Source of the DNA: Xanthomonas sp. 3793
GTDB lineage: Bacteria; Pseudomonadota; Gammaproteobacteria; Xanthomonadales; Xanthomonadaceae
NCBI RefSeq assembly: GCF_024806835.1
Contig: NZ_JANTYU010000005.1
Location: 118,028-182,027 of the forward strand
Direction of reading: 5' to 3'
DNA: 64,000 nucleotides
Shown: positions 31,429 through 40,048 of the stretch, in pieces
Layout of the letters: every line of letters starts with the position of its first letter
Numbering within the stretch: the first letter of the stretch is position 1
Notes under the pieces: model-generated
Database searches by the model: none
What the model was told of the DNA's origin: nothing
What the model saw: only the letters and a program-made list of their open reading frames with translations
Made by a program: the position numbers and the translations under genes

Positions 31429-32171
31429 GCGTGCAGTCCTTCTTCCGAGCCGATCGCCTTGACGAAGGCGTCTTCCAGGTTGTCTTCACCGGTCGCCGCG
31501 CGCAGTTCGTCGGCGCTGCCGGATGCCACCACCGTGCCCTTGGCGATGATGACGATGCGGTCGCACAGCGCCGCCACCTCTTGCATGATGTGACTGGAAA
31601 AGATCACGCAGCGCCCTTCTGCGCGCAGCTGCTGCAGAAAGCCACGCATCGCGCGCGTGGTCATCACGTCCAGGCCATTGGTGGGCTCGTCCAGAATCAC
31701 GTTGCGCGGGTCGTGCACCAGCGCGCGTGCAATGGCGGTCTTGGTGCGCTGCCCCTGGCTGAACCCTTCGGTCTGGCGGTCGAGAATGTCGTCCATGTCC
31801 AATGCGCTGGACAATACCCGCGTGCGCTCTGCAATCTGGCTGCGCGACATGCCGTGCAACTCGCCGAAGTAGGCGATGTTCTCGCGTGCGCTCAACCGCT
31901 TGTACACACCGCGTGCGTCCGGCAAGACGCCCAGTGCACGGCGTACCGTCACCGGGTCGTGCGCGGCGTCCACGCCATCCACGGCGACGCGCCCCTGGTC
32001 CGGCGACATCAAGGTGTAGAGCATGCGCAAGGTGGTGGTCTTGCCCGCACCGTTGGGACCGAGCAGCCCGGTGATCTGGCCGTCGGCAGCGCTGAAACTG
32101 ACCCCATCGACCGCCTTCACCAGCCCGGTCTTGGTCTTGAACGACTTGTGCAGATTCTCGACGACGATCAT
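31425..32171 (-). CDS. natA: ABC exporter ATP-binding subunit (NatA-like)
   Basis: 248-residue ATPase with Walker A LLGPNGAGKTT (about 36-46), ABC signature FSQGQRTK, Walker B NVILDEPTNGLD and the switch His in IFSSHIMQE. It pairs with the NatB-like permease through a 4-bp stop/start overlap. Start set at 32171, where MIVVENLHKSFKT opens the domain; the longer frame adds 33 odd residues. It follows the lipoprotein hydrolase gene by 31 bp, so all three are probably one transcript. Confidence 0.9.
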   Translation of the reverse strand: MIVVENLHKSFKTKTGLVKAVDGVSFSAADGQITGLLGPNGAGKTTTLRMLYTLMSPDQGRVAVDGVDAAHDPVTVRRALGVLPDARGVYKRLSARENIAYFGELHGMSRSQIAERTRVLSSALDMDDILDRQTEGFSQGQRTKTAIARALVHDPRNVILDEPTNGLDVMTTRAMRGFLQQLRAEGRCVIFSSHIMQEVAALCDRIVIIAKGTVVASGSADELRAATGEDNLEDAFVKAIGSEEGLHA

Positions 32172-32202
32172 ACGTGCGCCTCCGTGGCGTGGTCGATGCG
32201 GC

Positions 32203-33780
32203 TCATGGTTCCCATCCGTTGAACGAGGTGAACGCGGGCACGTTGTTGAGGCTGGCCACACAGCTGGCATCCAGCGCCTTGGCGTCGGTACTCTGCAAGA
32301 ACTGGCTCAACACCTTGGGCATGCAGCCGAGTCGGAACACGCCATGCCCCTGCCCGGGCGCGATGATGTGGCGGCCGTTGGGCAGACCCTGCAAGACGCG
32401 TTGCGCGTAGCGTGGCGGTGTCACCGGATCGAGCTCGCCGGACAGCAGCAAGACCGGCAGCGTCGATACGAACGGCCTGGCGGCATCGGCCGGTGCAGGC
32501 TTGGAGGGCCAGACCTTGCACGGGGCGAAGAACATCTCGGCCACCTCGTTGCCCAGCAACGTGGCGTCCTTGTCCGTGGGCACGCGATAGCGCCCGGCGT
32601 CCTCGCTGCACAACACCGACCATTGCATCGGGCGATTCATCTGATCGGACATGCCCGACGCACTCATCTGCGCCAATGCCATCAGCGACGCATAGCGGCC
32701 TGCGGCAGCCTCGTCCAGCACCAGCGGCAGCAGCGACGCGGTTTCCGGTGCATACGAAAATCCGAACGCCAACCCCACCACCGTGTCGGCGGTCACCTGC
32801 TCGTGACGCAGCGCGCCGGTGCGCGGGTCGCGATAGTCCACGACCACCGGCGCCTGGCGCAAGCGCTCGACCACCTGTCGCAGCTGGCTGCGCGTATCGA
32901 CCGTGAAGCGTTTGGCGCATGCCGGCGTGGATGCGCATTGCTTGGTCTGCAACGCGATCGCATCTTCGAAGGTGCGCGCAAACTCGCCACCGATCACCAG
33001 ATCGTTGGGCGCCACGCCATCGAGCACCACGCTGCGCGTGTGCTGCGGATAATGCATTGCGTACTGCTGTGCCACGCGCGTGCCGTAGGAGCCGCCGATC
33101 AGGTTGAGCTGCTGAACACCCAGCGCTGCGCGTACCGCATCCAGATCGGCGATGGCCTCGGTGGTGGTGAAATAACGCGGGTCGGCGTCGCTGCGCAAAC
33201 CGTCTGCGCACTGCCGCGCGTAGTCGGTGAGCTGGGTCACGCTGGCTGCGGCGCCACCGTCCATTTCCAGCGGCTTGCCGGCCGCATCGCGGCATTCCAG
33301 CGGGTGCGAACCGCCGGTGCCGCGTTGGTCGACCAGGAAGATGTCGCGCTGCTTGCGTACCTCATGCAAACCCATGTCCACGATCGCGGCGACCTGCGTC
33401 GCCGATTGCCCCGGCCCGCCGGCGATGAAGAACACCGGATCCGGTTTGCTGCCGCCACCGGCGTCGCTTTCCAGCCAGGCGATCTTCAAGGCAATCTGCC
33501 GCCCCTTCGGCGCGGCCGGATTTTCCGCCACGTGCAACTGCGCGCATTGCGCTTCGATGTTGCCCGCCGCGCTGCCGGAACTCAGCGTGCACGGTGCAAA
33601 TTGCAGGCGGCCATAACGATTGCCGGCCGCACTGCCTTCATGCGTGTCCGTCGTGTGCGGCTGTGCCACACCCGGCTTGGATGCGCCGGCATTGCCGGCA
33701 GCAGGCAGCTCTGCACGCTGGCATCCTGCCGCCAGCAGCGCAGCCAGCACCGCGGCGGCCACATTCAGTTGTTTCAGCAT
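32203..33780 (-). CDS. Lipoprotein alpha/beta hydrolase with TAP-like C-terminus
   Basis: 525-residue surface or periplasmic hydrolase. Lipobox with Cys20 (VLAALLAAGC). The core has the oxyanion region FIAGGPGQS, the nucleophile elbow IGGSYGTR, the Asp in LSGELDPVTPP and the His in GQGHGV; the last part is the TAP-like domain of tripeptidyl aminopeptidases. The probable job is cleavage of short peptides or esters. AGGAGAGG precedes two possible starts (33786 and 33780); the second has better spacing. Upstream lie the Xre and membrane-protein genes on the same strand. Confidence 0.87.
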   Translation of the reverse strand: MLKQLNVAAAVLAALLAAGCQRAELPAAGNAGASKPGVAQPHTTDTHEGSAAGNRYGRLQFAPCTLSSGSAAGNIEAQCAQLHVAENPAAPKGRQIALKIAWLESDAGGGSKPDPVFFIAGGPGQSATQVAAIVDMGLHEVRKQRDIFLVDQRGTGGSHPLECRDAAGKPLEMDGGAAASVTQLTDYARQCADGLRSDADPRYFTTTEAIADLDAVRAALGVQQLNLIGGSYGTRVAQQYAMHYPQHTRSVVLDGVAPNDLVIGGEFARTFEDAIALQTKQCASTPACAKRFTVDTRSQLRQVVERLRQAPVVVDYRDPRTGALRHEQVTADTVVGLAFGFSYAPETASLLPLVLDEAAAGRYASLMALAQMSASGMSDQMNRPMQWSVLCSEDAGRYRVPTDKDATLLGNEVAEMFFAPCKVWPSKPAPADAARPFVSTLPVLLLSGELDPVTPPRYAQRVLQGLPNGRHIIAPGQGHGVFRLGCMPKVLSQFLQSTDAKALDASCVASLNNVPAFTSFNGWEP

Positions 33781-33841
33781 GTCCATCCTCTCCTGGTGCC
33801 CATTCCCTGACGTTGCCGACGGTCGCGTGTGACCGCCGCAA

Positions 33842-34042
33842 CTACTGACCATCTTCGTAAAGAAACACGTGCTCGATCGGCTCGCCGAACAGGCGTGCGA
33901 TGCGGAACGCCAACGGCAGGCTGGGATCGTATTTGCCGGTCTCCAACGCATTGACGGTTTGCCGCGACACGCCCAGCTGCTCGGCCAACTCGCCTTGCGA
34001 CCAGCCGCTGGCTTCGCGCAAGGCACGCACACGGCTGTTCAT
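33842..34042 (-). CDS. Xre-family transcriptional regulator
   Basis: 66-residue protein, one helix-turn-helix domain: MNSRVRALREASGWSQGELA-EQLGVSRQTVNALETGKYDPS followed by a short FGEPIEHVFLYEDGQ tail. Such minimal regulators (YozG type) are usually found immediately after a membrane-protein gene, as here (4-bp overlap). It probably binds the twin TGTCAAG dyads at 34772-34833 and represses its own operon. Start at 34042 is fixed by the overlap ATGA and by the domain boundary. Confidence 0.88.
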   Translation of the reverse strand: MNSRVRALREASGWSQGELAEQLGVSRQTVNALETGKYDPSLPLAFRIARLFGEPIEHVFLYEDGQ

Positions 34043-34626
34043 TGATAGCGGCGTGCATTGATGGCCTTGGTCAGGCCATAGGTGATGCACAGCACCGGAA
34101 ACACCCAGATCATCGCCGCCGATGCCGGCACCGCAATCAGCTGCGCCGATTCCAGGAAGCCGGCGGTCATGTACGCCAAGCTCACCAGACCCGCGGCAAT
34201 GGCGATCGATTCAAGCTCGATGCGACGCTGCATTTCATCCGAATCGCGCACAAAACGTGCCACGGCGCGGACCACGAACATCAGCAGCAATGCAGGCAGC
34301 AACGCGACCAGAACCCGGATCCAGTTGGCGTGCACGCTGGCCAGCAAATACCGCCAGCACAGCATCACCACCACGTAGGCCAGCATCGGCGGCGCAAGCT
34401 CCATGTGGTAGCGGCGGACCAACGCAGGCGGCGCACTGTCGCGCAGGCTATCGCCTGCGACGTGCAGCACCAGCGCCACCAGCAGACCACCCAAGCCGCA
34501 GCCGATCAGCAGCCCCTGGGTGTAGTCGCTTACCTGCCACGGCAGCCAGCGCCGCAAGGCGCCCAGCAATATGAGGACAACGCTGCCGACCGGCAGTACA
34601 CGCAACGCCGTTGTCTTGGCGCTCAT
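34039..34626 (-). CDS. Multi-helix membrane protein coupled to Xre regulator
   Basis: 195 residues with about six transmembrane helices arranged in pairs, beginning MSAKTTALRVLPVGSVVLIL, with a charged RFVRDSDEMQRRIELES loop in the middle and a C-terminus ending INARRYQ. The ATGA overlap with the Xre gene shows translational coupling. Membrane/Xre pairs of this kind are widespread; the membrane protein's role is unknown, but it may act as a sensor or partner of the regulator. Start at 34626 begins the first hydrophobic segment. Confidence 0.78.
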   Translation of the reverse strand: MSAKTTALRVLPVGSVVLILLGALRRWLPWQVSDYTQGLLIGCGLGGLLVALVLHVAGDSLRDSAPPALVRRYHMELAPPMLAYVVVMLCWRYLLASVHANWIRVLVALLPALLLMFVVRAVARFVRDSDEMQRRIELESIAIAAGLVSLAYMTAGFLESAQLIAVPASAAMIWVFPVLCITYGLTKAINARRYQ

Positions 34627-35217
34627 CGTGCGTCCAGCGGCAACGTGGATGCCTGCGCGTGGAACACTGCGCACTGCACGGCAGCACAAGCAGATTCCTC
34701 AAGCGTCGCAGCACGGCAAGACACTGCCTGCACCGGCGACATGTTTGCGCTGTTGTTCACCGCACACCCTGTGTCAAGTTTCCTTGACATGCAGAGTGCG
34801 CGCAGATCTGCGATGTGTCAAGCGTCCTTTACAACGTCCCGAGAGCAGATGGATGCAGAGATGGACCATCGCCGCAGATCTGCCGGACACCCCCACTCGG
34901 CGATGCAATACGCCCAACACGCGCGCCTGCAGCCCATGTCGCGCGGCCCATCTGTGACGCCTGCAGCTTGCCATTCCCGCCTTGGGAGCTTGTTGATTGC
35001 GTGTGCATCGCGTGCCGGCACCACGTCACTGGCAGGGGCGGCCCGAGCTCCCGGTAGGACTGACATGCAGCACCGCCCATCGCGCTGGAACGTATGGGAC
35101 CGGGTTCTACAACGGCAGGCGCCGTCCCCCCGTTAGTGAGGAGGACGGGCCCGATGCGGCATTAGCCGCTGATTGATCGCATGACCTGAGCGGAACACCG
35201 CGAGCCATTACAGTTCG
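34627..35217. promoter_or_regulatory. Upstream region of the Xre operon with twin operator-like dyads
   Basis: 591 bp without a gene. It contains TGTCAAG-TTTC-CTTGACA at 34772-34789, a perfect inverted repeat, and a second site TGTCAAG-CGTC-CTTTACA at 34816-34833 with one mismatch. Their starts are 44 bp apart, about four helical turns, as expected for cooperative binding. They lie 146-207 bp upstream of the membrane-protein start and are natural targets for the Xre protein of the same operon. Confidence 0.7.
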
Positions 35218-37461
35218 CTAACGCATGAATGTGCGAGCTACCACGTCCAGCGCAACCGACAGCCCTGGATCGGCTGCGTTGTCCGCTACGCGCACGCTGT
35301 AGGTGCCTTGCGCAATCGCCCACTGACGCGATGTCGTATCGAACCTGGCGAAAAACCTGGGATCGATTTCCAGTTCCAGCTGCCTGCTCTCGCCAGGCGC
35401 AAGTTCGACGCGCTCGAAGGCGCCAAGCCGGTACGCAAATTCAATCGCACCCACACCCGCCACGTACACCTGCGCCACATACGCCCCGGCAAGGTCGCCG
35501 CAATTGCAGACGACAAACCGCGCCACGAACCTGCCACCTTCATCGCGCACGTGCAGGTCATGGGTTTCAAAGCGCGTATACGACAACCCGTATCCGAACG
35601 GAAACAGGGGGGTCAGGCCGCGAGAGGCAAACCAGCGATAACCGACGTCCGCGCCCTCGACGTTGTAATCCATATGAAAGATCTCACCCTTGATCGGCTC
35701 CCCCGGATTGGAGGTCGTGGTTGCCGGATCTCGCTGCTCAGGGTGCGGCAACTGTTCGACGCGCTGTGGGAAGGTGATCGGCAGCCGCCCGGACGGGTTG
35801 ACGCGGCCAAACAGGATGCCAGCGATGGCTTCCCCGCCGCCCTGCCCGGGGTAGAACGCTGCGACCACGCCAACGACGTCGGCAAGCCAAGGCATCGTGA
35901 CCGGTCCGCCGGAGACGAGCACCACCACCGTGTTTGCATTGGCCTGGGCCACGGCACCGATCAACGCATCCTGCCCATCAGGCAATGAGAGACCCTGGGC
36001 ATCCTGACCTTCCGAGCGCCATTCTTCGGCCACGACAATGACCGCATCGGCAGCGTGCGCCGCTTTGACGGCGGCGTCCGCATCGTTCGCGCTCACATAG
36101 TCGACCTGCGCCGCACACGCTTCGGCCTTGATCGCGTGCAACACCGAACTGGGGTGGTAGACCTTCTCCATCACCGTTCCCATGAACTCGAAGCCCGGCT
36201 TGGTCACACTCCCGACCGGAGTGACGGCAGACGAGCCGCCCCCTGCCACGACACCGATGTCCGCCTGGGTGCCAATGACGACGATGCGGCTGGCGCCTCT
36301 GGCAAGAGGCAGTGCATCTGCCTGGTTCTTGAGCAACACGATGCCCTGCTCGGCAGACCGCTGTGCCAACAGTCGATGCGCGGAGTAGTCGATTGCAGCG
36401 CCAGGCTGGGGCGGATTGTCGATGACCCCCACAGCGAAGAGGCTTCGCAGCTGACGATGCACCATGTCGTCGATACGCGGCTGGGGAACCAGGCCCTTGC
36501 CGACGGACGTTCGCAGCGGCTCGCCGAAATACGGTTCAGGGTCCAGGTTCGCTCCGGATTGGACGTCCAGTCCGGCAAGTGCGGCCTTTTCGACCGAATG
36601 GGTCGCCCCCCAGTCGGACATCACCCAACCCGGATACCCCCATTCTCCTTTCAACACAGTGTTGATGAGGTAAGCATTTTCGCTGGCCCACTCTCCGTTG
36701 ACCAGGTTGTAGCCTGGCATCACGGCACCTGGCTCACCGATCTCGATGGCGATTTTGAAGGCAAGCAGGTCCGACTCATGGAGCGCCTGATCCGCGATGT
36801 CCGAGCTCACCACCACGCGCCCTGTTTCTTGCGGATTGATCGCAAAATGCTTGACGGTGGACACCACCCCTTGCGACTGAATACCCGCGACCGAGTTGCC
36901 GGCGATCACACCGGTGAGTAGCGGGTCTTCGGAGACATACTCGAAGTTGCGTCCACCGCGTGGCTCCCGCACCAGGTTCGCCCCGCCTGCCAACTGCACA
37001 TTGAAGCCCTTGGCCCTGGCTTCCTGCCCGACCATCGCACCCGTTTCGCGCGCCATGACGGGATTGAAGGTGGCTCCCAGCAACAACGACGATGGAAGCG
37101 CCGTGGCGTTATCGCCAGGACGCACATTCGCCAGATTTCCCACACCCAGGCTTGCATCGGTTTGCTGTTGCGCAGGAATCCCCAGACGCGGCACTGCCGG
37201 GTAGTAGGCCGCTGATCCGAGCGCACCTTCCGGCTTGCCGCTGCCCGCAATCGGAATTGCCATTGGCCCGGACAACCATGCAAATTTTTCGTCTTCGGTC
37301 ATCGCCTGAACCACCAGAGACGCCCGCGTCTCAGGTGGCAGGCTTGCGTCGGACCAGGGAAATTGCTGCGCGCGGGTAGCGACCGATCGAGCATGGCCCT
37401 TGCGCGTGACGCTCGCGCTATCCGTGGCTCCAGGCGTATCGCGGTGACGGGTGTTGTCCAA
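35218..37461 (-). CDS. Glycoside hydrolase family 3 beta-glucosidase
   Basis: 747-residue retaining beta-glycosidase. N-terminal (alpha/beta)8 domain with the nucleophile Asp283 in GWVMSDWGATHS and the substrate-side VKHFAIN block; a middle beta-sandwich domain (GIVLLKNQADALPL...); and a C-terminal fibronectin-III-like domain (GYRWFASRG ... LSVALDVVARTFMR). I choose TTG at 37461 because CAGGAG lies seven bases upstream; the frame to 37764 has no extra domain. No signal peptide follows from this start, so it would act on imported oligosaccharides in the cytoplasm. Confidence 0.9.
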   Translation of the reverse strand: MDNTRHRDTPGATDSASVTRKGHARSVATRAQQFPWSDASLPPETRASLVVQAMTEDEKFAWLSGPMAIPIAGSGKPEGALGSAAYYPAVPRLGIPAQQQTDASLGVGNLANVRPGDNATALPSSLLLGATFNPVMARETGAMVGQEARAKGFNVQLAGGANLVREPRGGRNFEYVSEDPLLTGVIAGNSVAGIQSQGVVSTVKHFAINPQETGRVVVSSDIADQALHESDLLAFKIAIEIGEPGAVMPGYNLVNGEWASENAYLINTVLKGEWGYPGWVMSDWGATHSVEKAALAGLDVQSGANLDPEPYFGEPLRTSVGKGLVPQPRIDDMVHRQLRSLFAVGVIDNPPQPGAAIDYSAHRLLAQRSAEQGIVLLKNQADALPLARGASRIVVIGTQADIGVVAGGGSSAVTPVGSVTKPGFEFMGTVMEKVYHPSSVLHAIKAEACAAQVDYVSANDADAAVKAAHAADAVIVVAEEWRSEGQDAQGLSLPDGQDALIGAVAQANANTVVVLVSGGPVTMPWLADVVGVVAAFYPGQGGGEAIAGILFGRVNPSGRLPITFPQRVEQLPHPEQRDPATTTSNPGEPIKGEIFHMDYNVEGADVGYRWFASRGLTPLFPFGYGLSYTRFETHDLHVRDEGGRFVARFVVCNCGDLAGAYVAQVYVAGVGAIEFAYRLGAFERVELAPGESRQLELEIDPRFFARFDTTSRQWAIAQGTYSVRVADNAADPGLSVALDVVARTFMR

Positions 37462-37690
37462 GATGGAACTCCTGAAAATTTCCCTGAAAAATACGCTTCC
37501 GGGAGTATGGAGGTGATGAAGCGCGGCTCTCGAATACGCGCCTGACGCGAGCATCGGACCGCTTGACGCGCAAGGCAAAGCTGCGCGTTGGCACTCAATG
37601 AAAGATCGCTTGCCCGGACCGGCGAACAGCAGATGGCGAGGGTCGCCGACACGGCGAGCGACGCGACTTCGCAGCAGCCTTACCCAACGC

Positions 37691-37726
37691 CACTGTGCTA
37701 TCTGCCTTGTAGCCGATAGCACAGTG
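37691..37726. promoter_or_regulatory. Perfect 12-bp inverted repeat between esterase and GH3 genes
   Basis: CACTGTGCTATC and GATAGCACAGTG are separated by 12 bases. The site lies 230 bp upstream of the GH3 start and just past the end of the esterase gene, in the 333-bp gap 37462-37794 that has no gene. It could be a large operator for the GH3 gene or the stem of a terminator; no T-run follows. I favour a regulator site. Confidence 0.5.
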
Positions 37727-37794
37727 TTCAAGGAACAGCATCGGCAGATAGCGCGTACCGACACTTCTGCCAGGCCATCACTACATCGCTAGGC

Positions 37795-38715
37795 TCAGCT
37801 CCTTTCGAGCTGCGCACTCAAGAAACGCACCGAGCTTGCAAGTGCTTCGCGCGCCTCGGGAAGTGCGTTGGCAAAGAAGTGCCACGCATGGAACATGCCC
37901 GGCCAGACTTCGAGGTCGACCCGGACACGGTTGTCTCCAAGATGAGTCGCCAGGCGCATCGCGTCGCTCAGCATCAACTCGTTCTCGCCGATCTGAATCT
38001 GGATCGGTGGCAGGCCGGTGACATCGGCGAATACGGGAGATGCCATCGGATGATTGGGCAACGCATCGCCCAGGAAGGTGCGAGCCAGGAAACGCAGTCC
38101 CGCCGCGGTGTTCAGCGGATCGAGTCCTTCGCGATTGGTGACCGATGCTCCGGTGTGCTCCAGATTCGCCCACGGCGAAATGGCGGTGCCGGCTGCAGGA
38201 AGAGGCAGGCCTGCGTTGCGCGCCGCCACCATGACCGAAACCACCATGGCGCCGCCAGCCGACTCGCCGGCAAAAACGATCTTTTGCGCCGGGATGCCCA
38301 ACGCAAGAAGCCCCTTGTAGGCCGCCAGCGTGTCTTCGATTGGCGTAGGGAAAGGATATTCGGGAGCAAGCCTGTAATCGGGCATGTAGACCCTGGCGCC
38401 CAGCATCTGCGCATAGTTGCCACCTATTCCATGATATCCATCAGGCGCACCGACGATGTAGGCGCCGCCGTGGATGTAGAACAGCACCGCGTCCGTTGTC
38501 TGCGCTGGTGGCGTCACCAAGGTTGTGGGCACGCCGCCCAGCTCGATCTTCTCAAAGCTCACGCCTGCTGGCGGAAGCTGCCTGGCGAGCATGCTCACGT
38601 AGCTTTTGCGAATTTCTTCCATCGTGAGCGCTTGGTTTTCCCCGGTCACCACCGGGGCAAGCTCTGCCAAGCTCTCAGCCCAATCTTTGACACTTGCCTT
38701 GACGCTCTCGTTCAT
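37795..38715 (-). CDS. HSL-family (family IV) alpha/beta hydrolase, probable esterase
   Basis: 306 residues. The oxyanion HGG motif is at 82-84 (FYIHGGAYIVG), the nucleophile Ser152 in FAGESAGG, the acid in ENELMLSDAMR, and the His in WPGMFHAWHFF. The order is that of hormone-sensitive-lipase-type esterases acting on short acyl esters. No signal peptide. It is divergent from the LysR gene at 38827, with a dyad at 38735-38756 between them, so it is probably controlled by that regulator. Confidence 0.9.
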   Translation of the reverse strand: MNESVKASVKDWAESLAELAPVVTGENQALTMEEIRKSYVSMLARQLPPAGVSFEKIELGGVPTTLVTPPAQTTDAVLFYIHGGAYIVGAPDGYHGIGGNYAQMLGARVYMPDYRLAPEYPFPTPIEDTLAAYKGLLALGIPAQKIVFAGESAGGAMVVSVMVAARNAGLPLPAAGTAISPWANLEHTGASVTNREGLDPLNTAAGLRFLARTFLGDALPNHPMASPVFADVTGLPPIQIQIGENELMLSDAMRLATHLGDNRVRVDLEVWPGMFHAWHFFANALPEAREALASSVRFLSAQLERS

Positions 38716-38734
38716 GGGATTTCCCTCATTGGTA

Positions 38735-38756
38735 ATTGGTTCTTAAAAAACCGAAT
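38735..38756. promoter_or_regulatory. Operator-like dyad between esterase and LysR genes
   Basis: ATTGGTT and AACCGAAT are nearly complementary and separated by seven bases (CTTAAAA), within the 111-bp divergent region. The position and AT-rich interrupted palindrome are usual for LysR-type sites that control both genes. Confidence 0.5.
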
Positions 38757-38826
38757 GCCAAGATTAGGCGCATGATTGGGGAATGGGGTTCCCTACTGTT
38801 CCGGCGATCGATCCCTAGAGGCCTGC

Positions 38827-39735
38827 GTGGAATTCACAAACATAAACGACATTATCGCGTTCGTTACGGCCGTCGATAGCGGCAATTACACGCTGGCCGC
38901 CAAACGCCTGGGGTTGACGCGCTCGGCCGTCGGCAAGCGTGTCGTTCGCTTGGAGGAACGACTGGGTATGCGGCTGTTGAACAGGACAACCAGGAGCTTG
39001 AGCCTGACAGACGATGGACAAGTGCTCTATGCCAGAAGCTCTCTGATCCTCGAGGACCTGAAGGAGACCGAGACTGCGATGGCGCTTCGCTCGGAAGCCC
39101 CCTATGGCAGCCTTGCCCTGAGTGTCCCTGTGACATTAGGCGTGCGGTATGTGCTTCCTGTGCTGGAGCGGTTCATCGAGGCGTGGCCCAACGTCAGCGC
39201 AGTTGTGCAGTATTCCGATCGCTTTGTGGACCTGATTGAAGATGGTATCGACATTGCGGTACGCACCGGCCCTGCGCGCGAGGACTCTCGCATCTTCAGT
39301 CGCACCGTCACTCACCAACGCATGCTCACTTGCGCATCGCCCGGTTACTTGGCCAAGCACGACGAGCCAGCCACCCCCGCTGATCTGTCTCTGCACCATT
39401 GCTGTTTCTTCCTGGACGAAGGACGCCCAAGACCGTGGACATTCCGAACAGAAGAAGGCGATGTCTCCTTTTCGGATGCAAGCAGGCTTGTCATGGATAG
39501 CGGGGAAGCCTTGCAACACGCGGCCTGCGCAGGTGTGGGAGTCGCCCAACTTCCTGACTATCTCATCCGAGACGACCTCGAATCGGGAAGGCTGGTCAGG
39601 GTGTTGGAAAAATTCGAGCCCCCTCCTGAGCCCATCCGCATCGTGTACCCGAGCAAGCGCCACCTTTCGCCCAAGATCCGTCGCTTCATTGATCTACTGA
39701 GCGACGAATGGACAGCTGATCCACCAGGGGGCTAA
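38827..39735 (+). CDS. LysR-family transcriptional regulator
   Basis: 302 residues. N-terminal winged HTH (NYTLAAKRLGLTRSAVGKRV followed by RLEERLGMRLLNRTTR), then the substrate-binding domain typical of the DmlR/YafC branch (PYGSLALSVPVTLGVRYVLP; FVDLIEDGIDIAVRTGP). GTG at 38827 is preceded by AGAGG and begins the helix; the longer frame adds 17 residues. Divergent from the esterase gene. It probably senses a small ligand, unknown. Confidence 0.92.
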   Translation: MEFTNINDIIAFVTAVDSGNYTLAAKRLGLTRSAVGKRVVRLEERLGMRLLNRTTRSLSLTDDGQVLYARSSLILEDLKETETAMALRSEAPYGSLALSVPVTLGVRYVLPVLERFIEAWPNVSAVVQYSDRFVDLIEDGIDIAVRTGPAREDSRIFSRTVTHQRMLTCASPGYLAKHDEPATPADLSLHHCCFFLDEGRPRPWTFRTEEGDVSFSDASRLVMDSGEALQHAACAGVGVAQLPDYLIRDDLESGRLVRVLEKFEPPPEPIRIVYPSKRHLSPKIRRFIDLLSDEWTADPPGG

Positions 39736-39770
39736 GGGCTCAGGCACCTGCCCAATGGCTAAGGTCGCAG

Positions 39771-39795
39771 CCTTGGGCGTGGCTAGCGCCCAAGG
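39771..39795. terminator. Hairpin after LysR gene
   Basis: CCTTGGGCG and CGCCCAAGG form a 9-bp stem with a 7-base loop, 36 bp after the LysR stop. No T-run follows, so termination may be factor-assisted. Confidence 0.5.
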
Positions 39796-39999
39796 GTATC
39801 CATCCATTGGCAGTGCGCTCGCGGCGCTGGACACGGTCGCCAATGCAGGATGAGCGATGCGGCCTTGGTGATCGGCATCGCGCTGCGCGACATGGCCGAT
39901 CAGGCCCTGCTCGTCATCCAGCGTCAGTTGCTTGGCTCGCTCGCCGACATGAGCAGATCGTGTGGCGGATCTGTGGCGCCTTGCGCAGAGGCTTCCCGT

Positions 40000-40048
40000 A
40001 CCAAGGCCGAGCTGCCGCTCATCGGCGCGGCTCTTGCTCGGCCTTGGT
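40000..40048 (-). terminator. 12-bp hairpin spanning the stop codon of the DUF885 lipoprotein gene
   Basis: ACCAAGGCCGAG (coding end, 40037-40048) pairs exactly with CTCGGCCTTGGT (40000-40011), with the stop codon in the loop region and an inner GCCGC/GCGGC pairing. It could slow the ribosome at the stop, protect the mRNA or end transcription. Confidence 0.55.
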
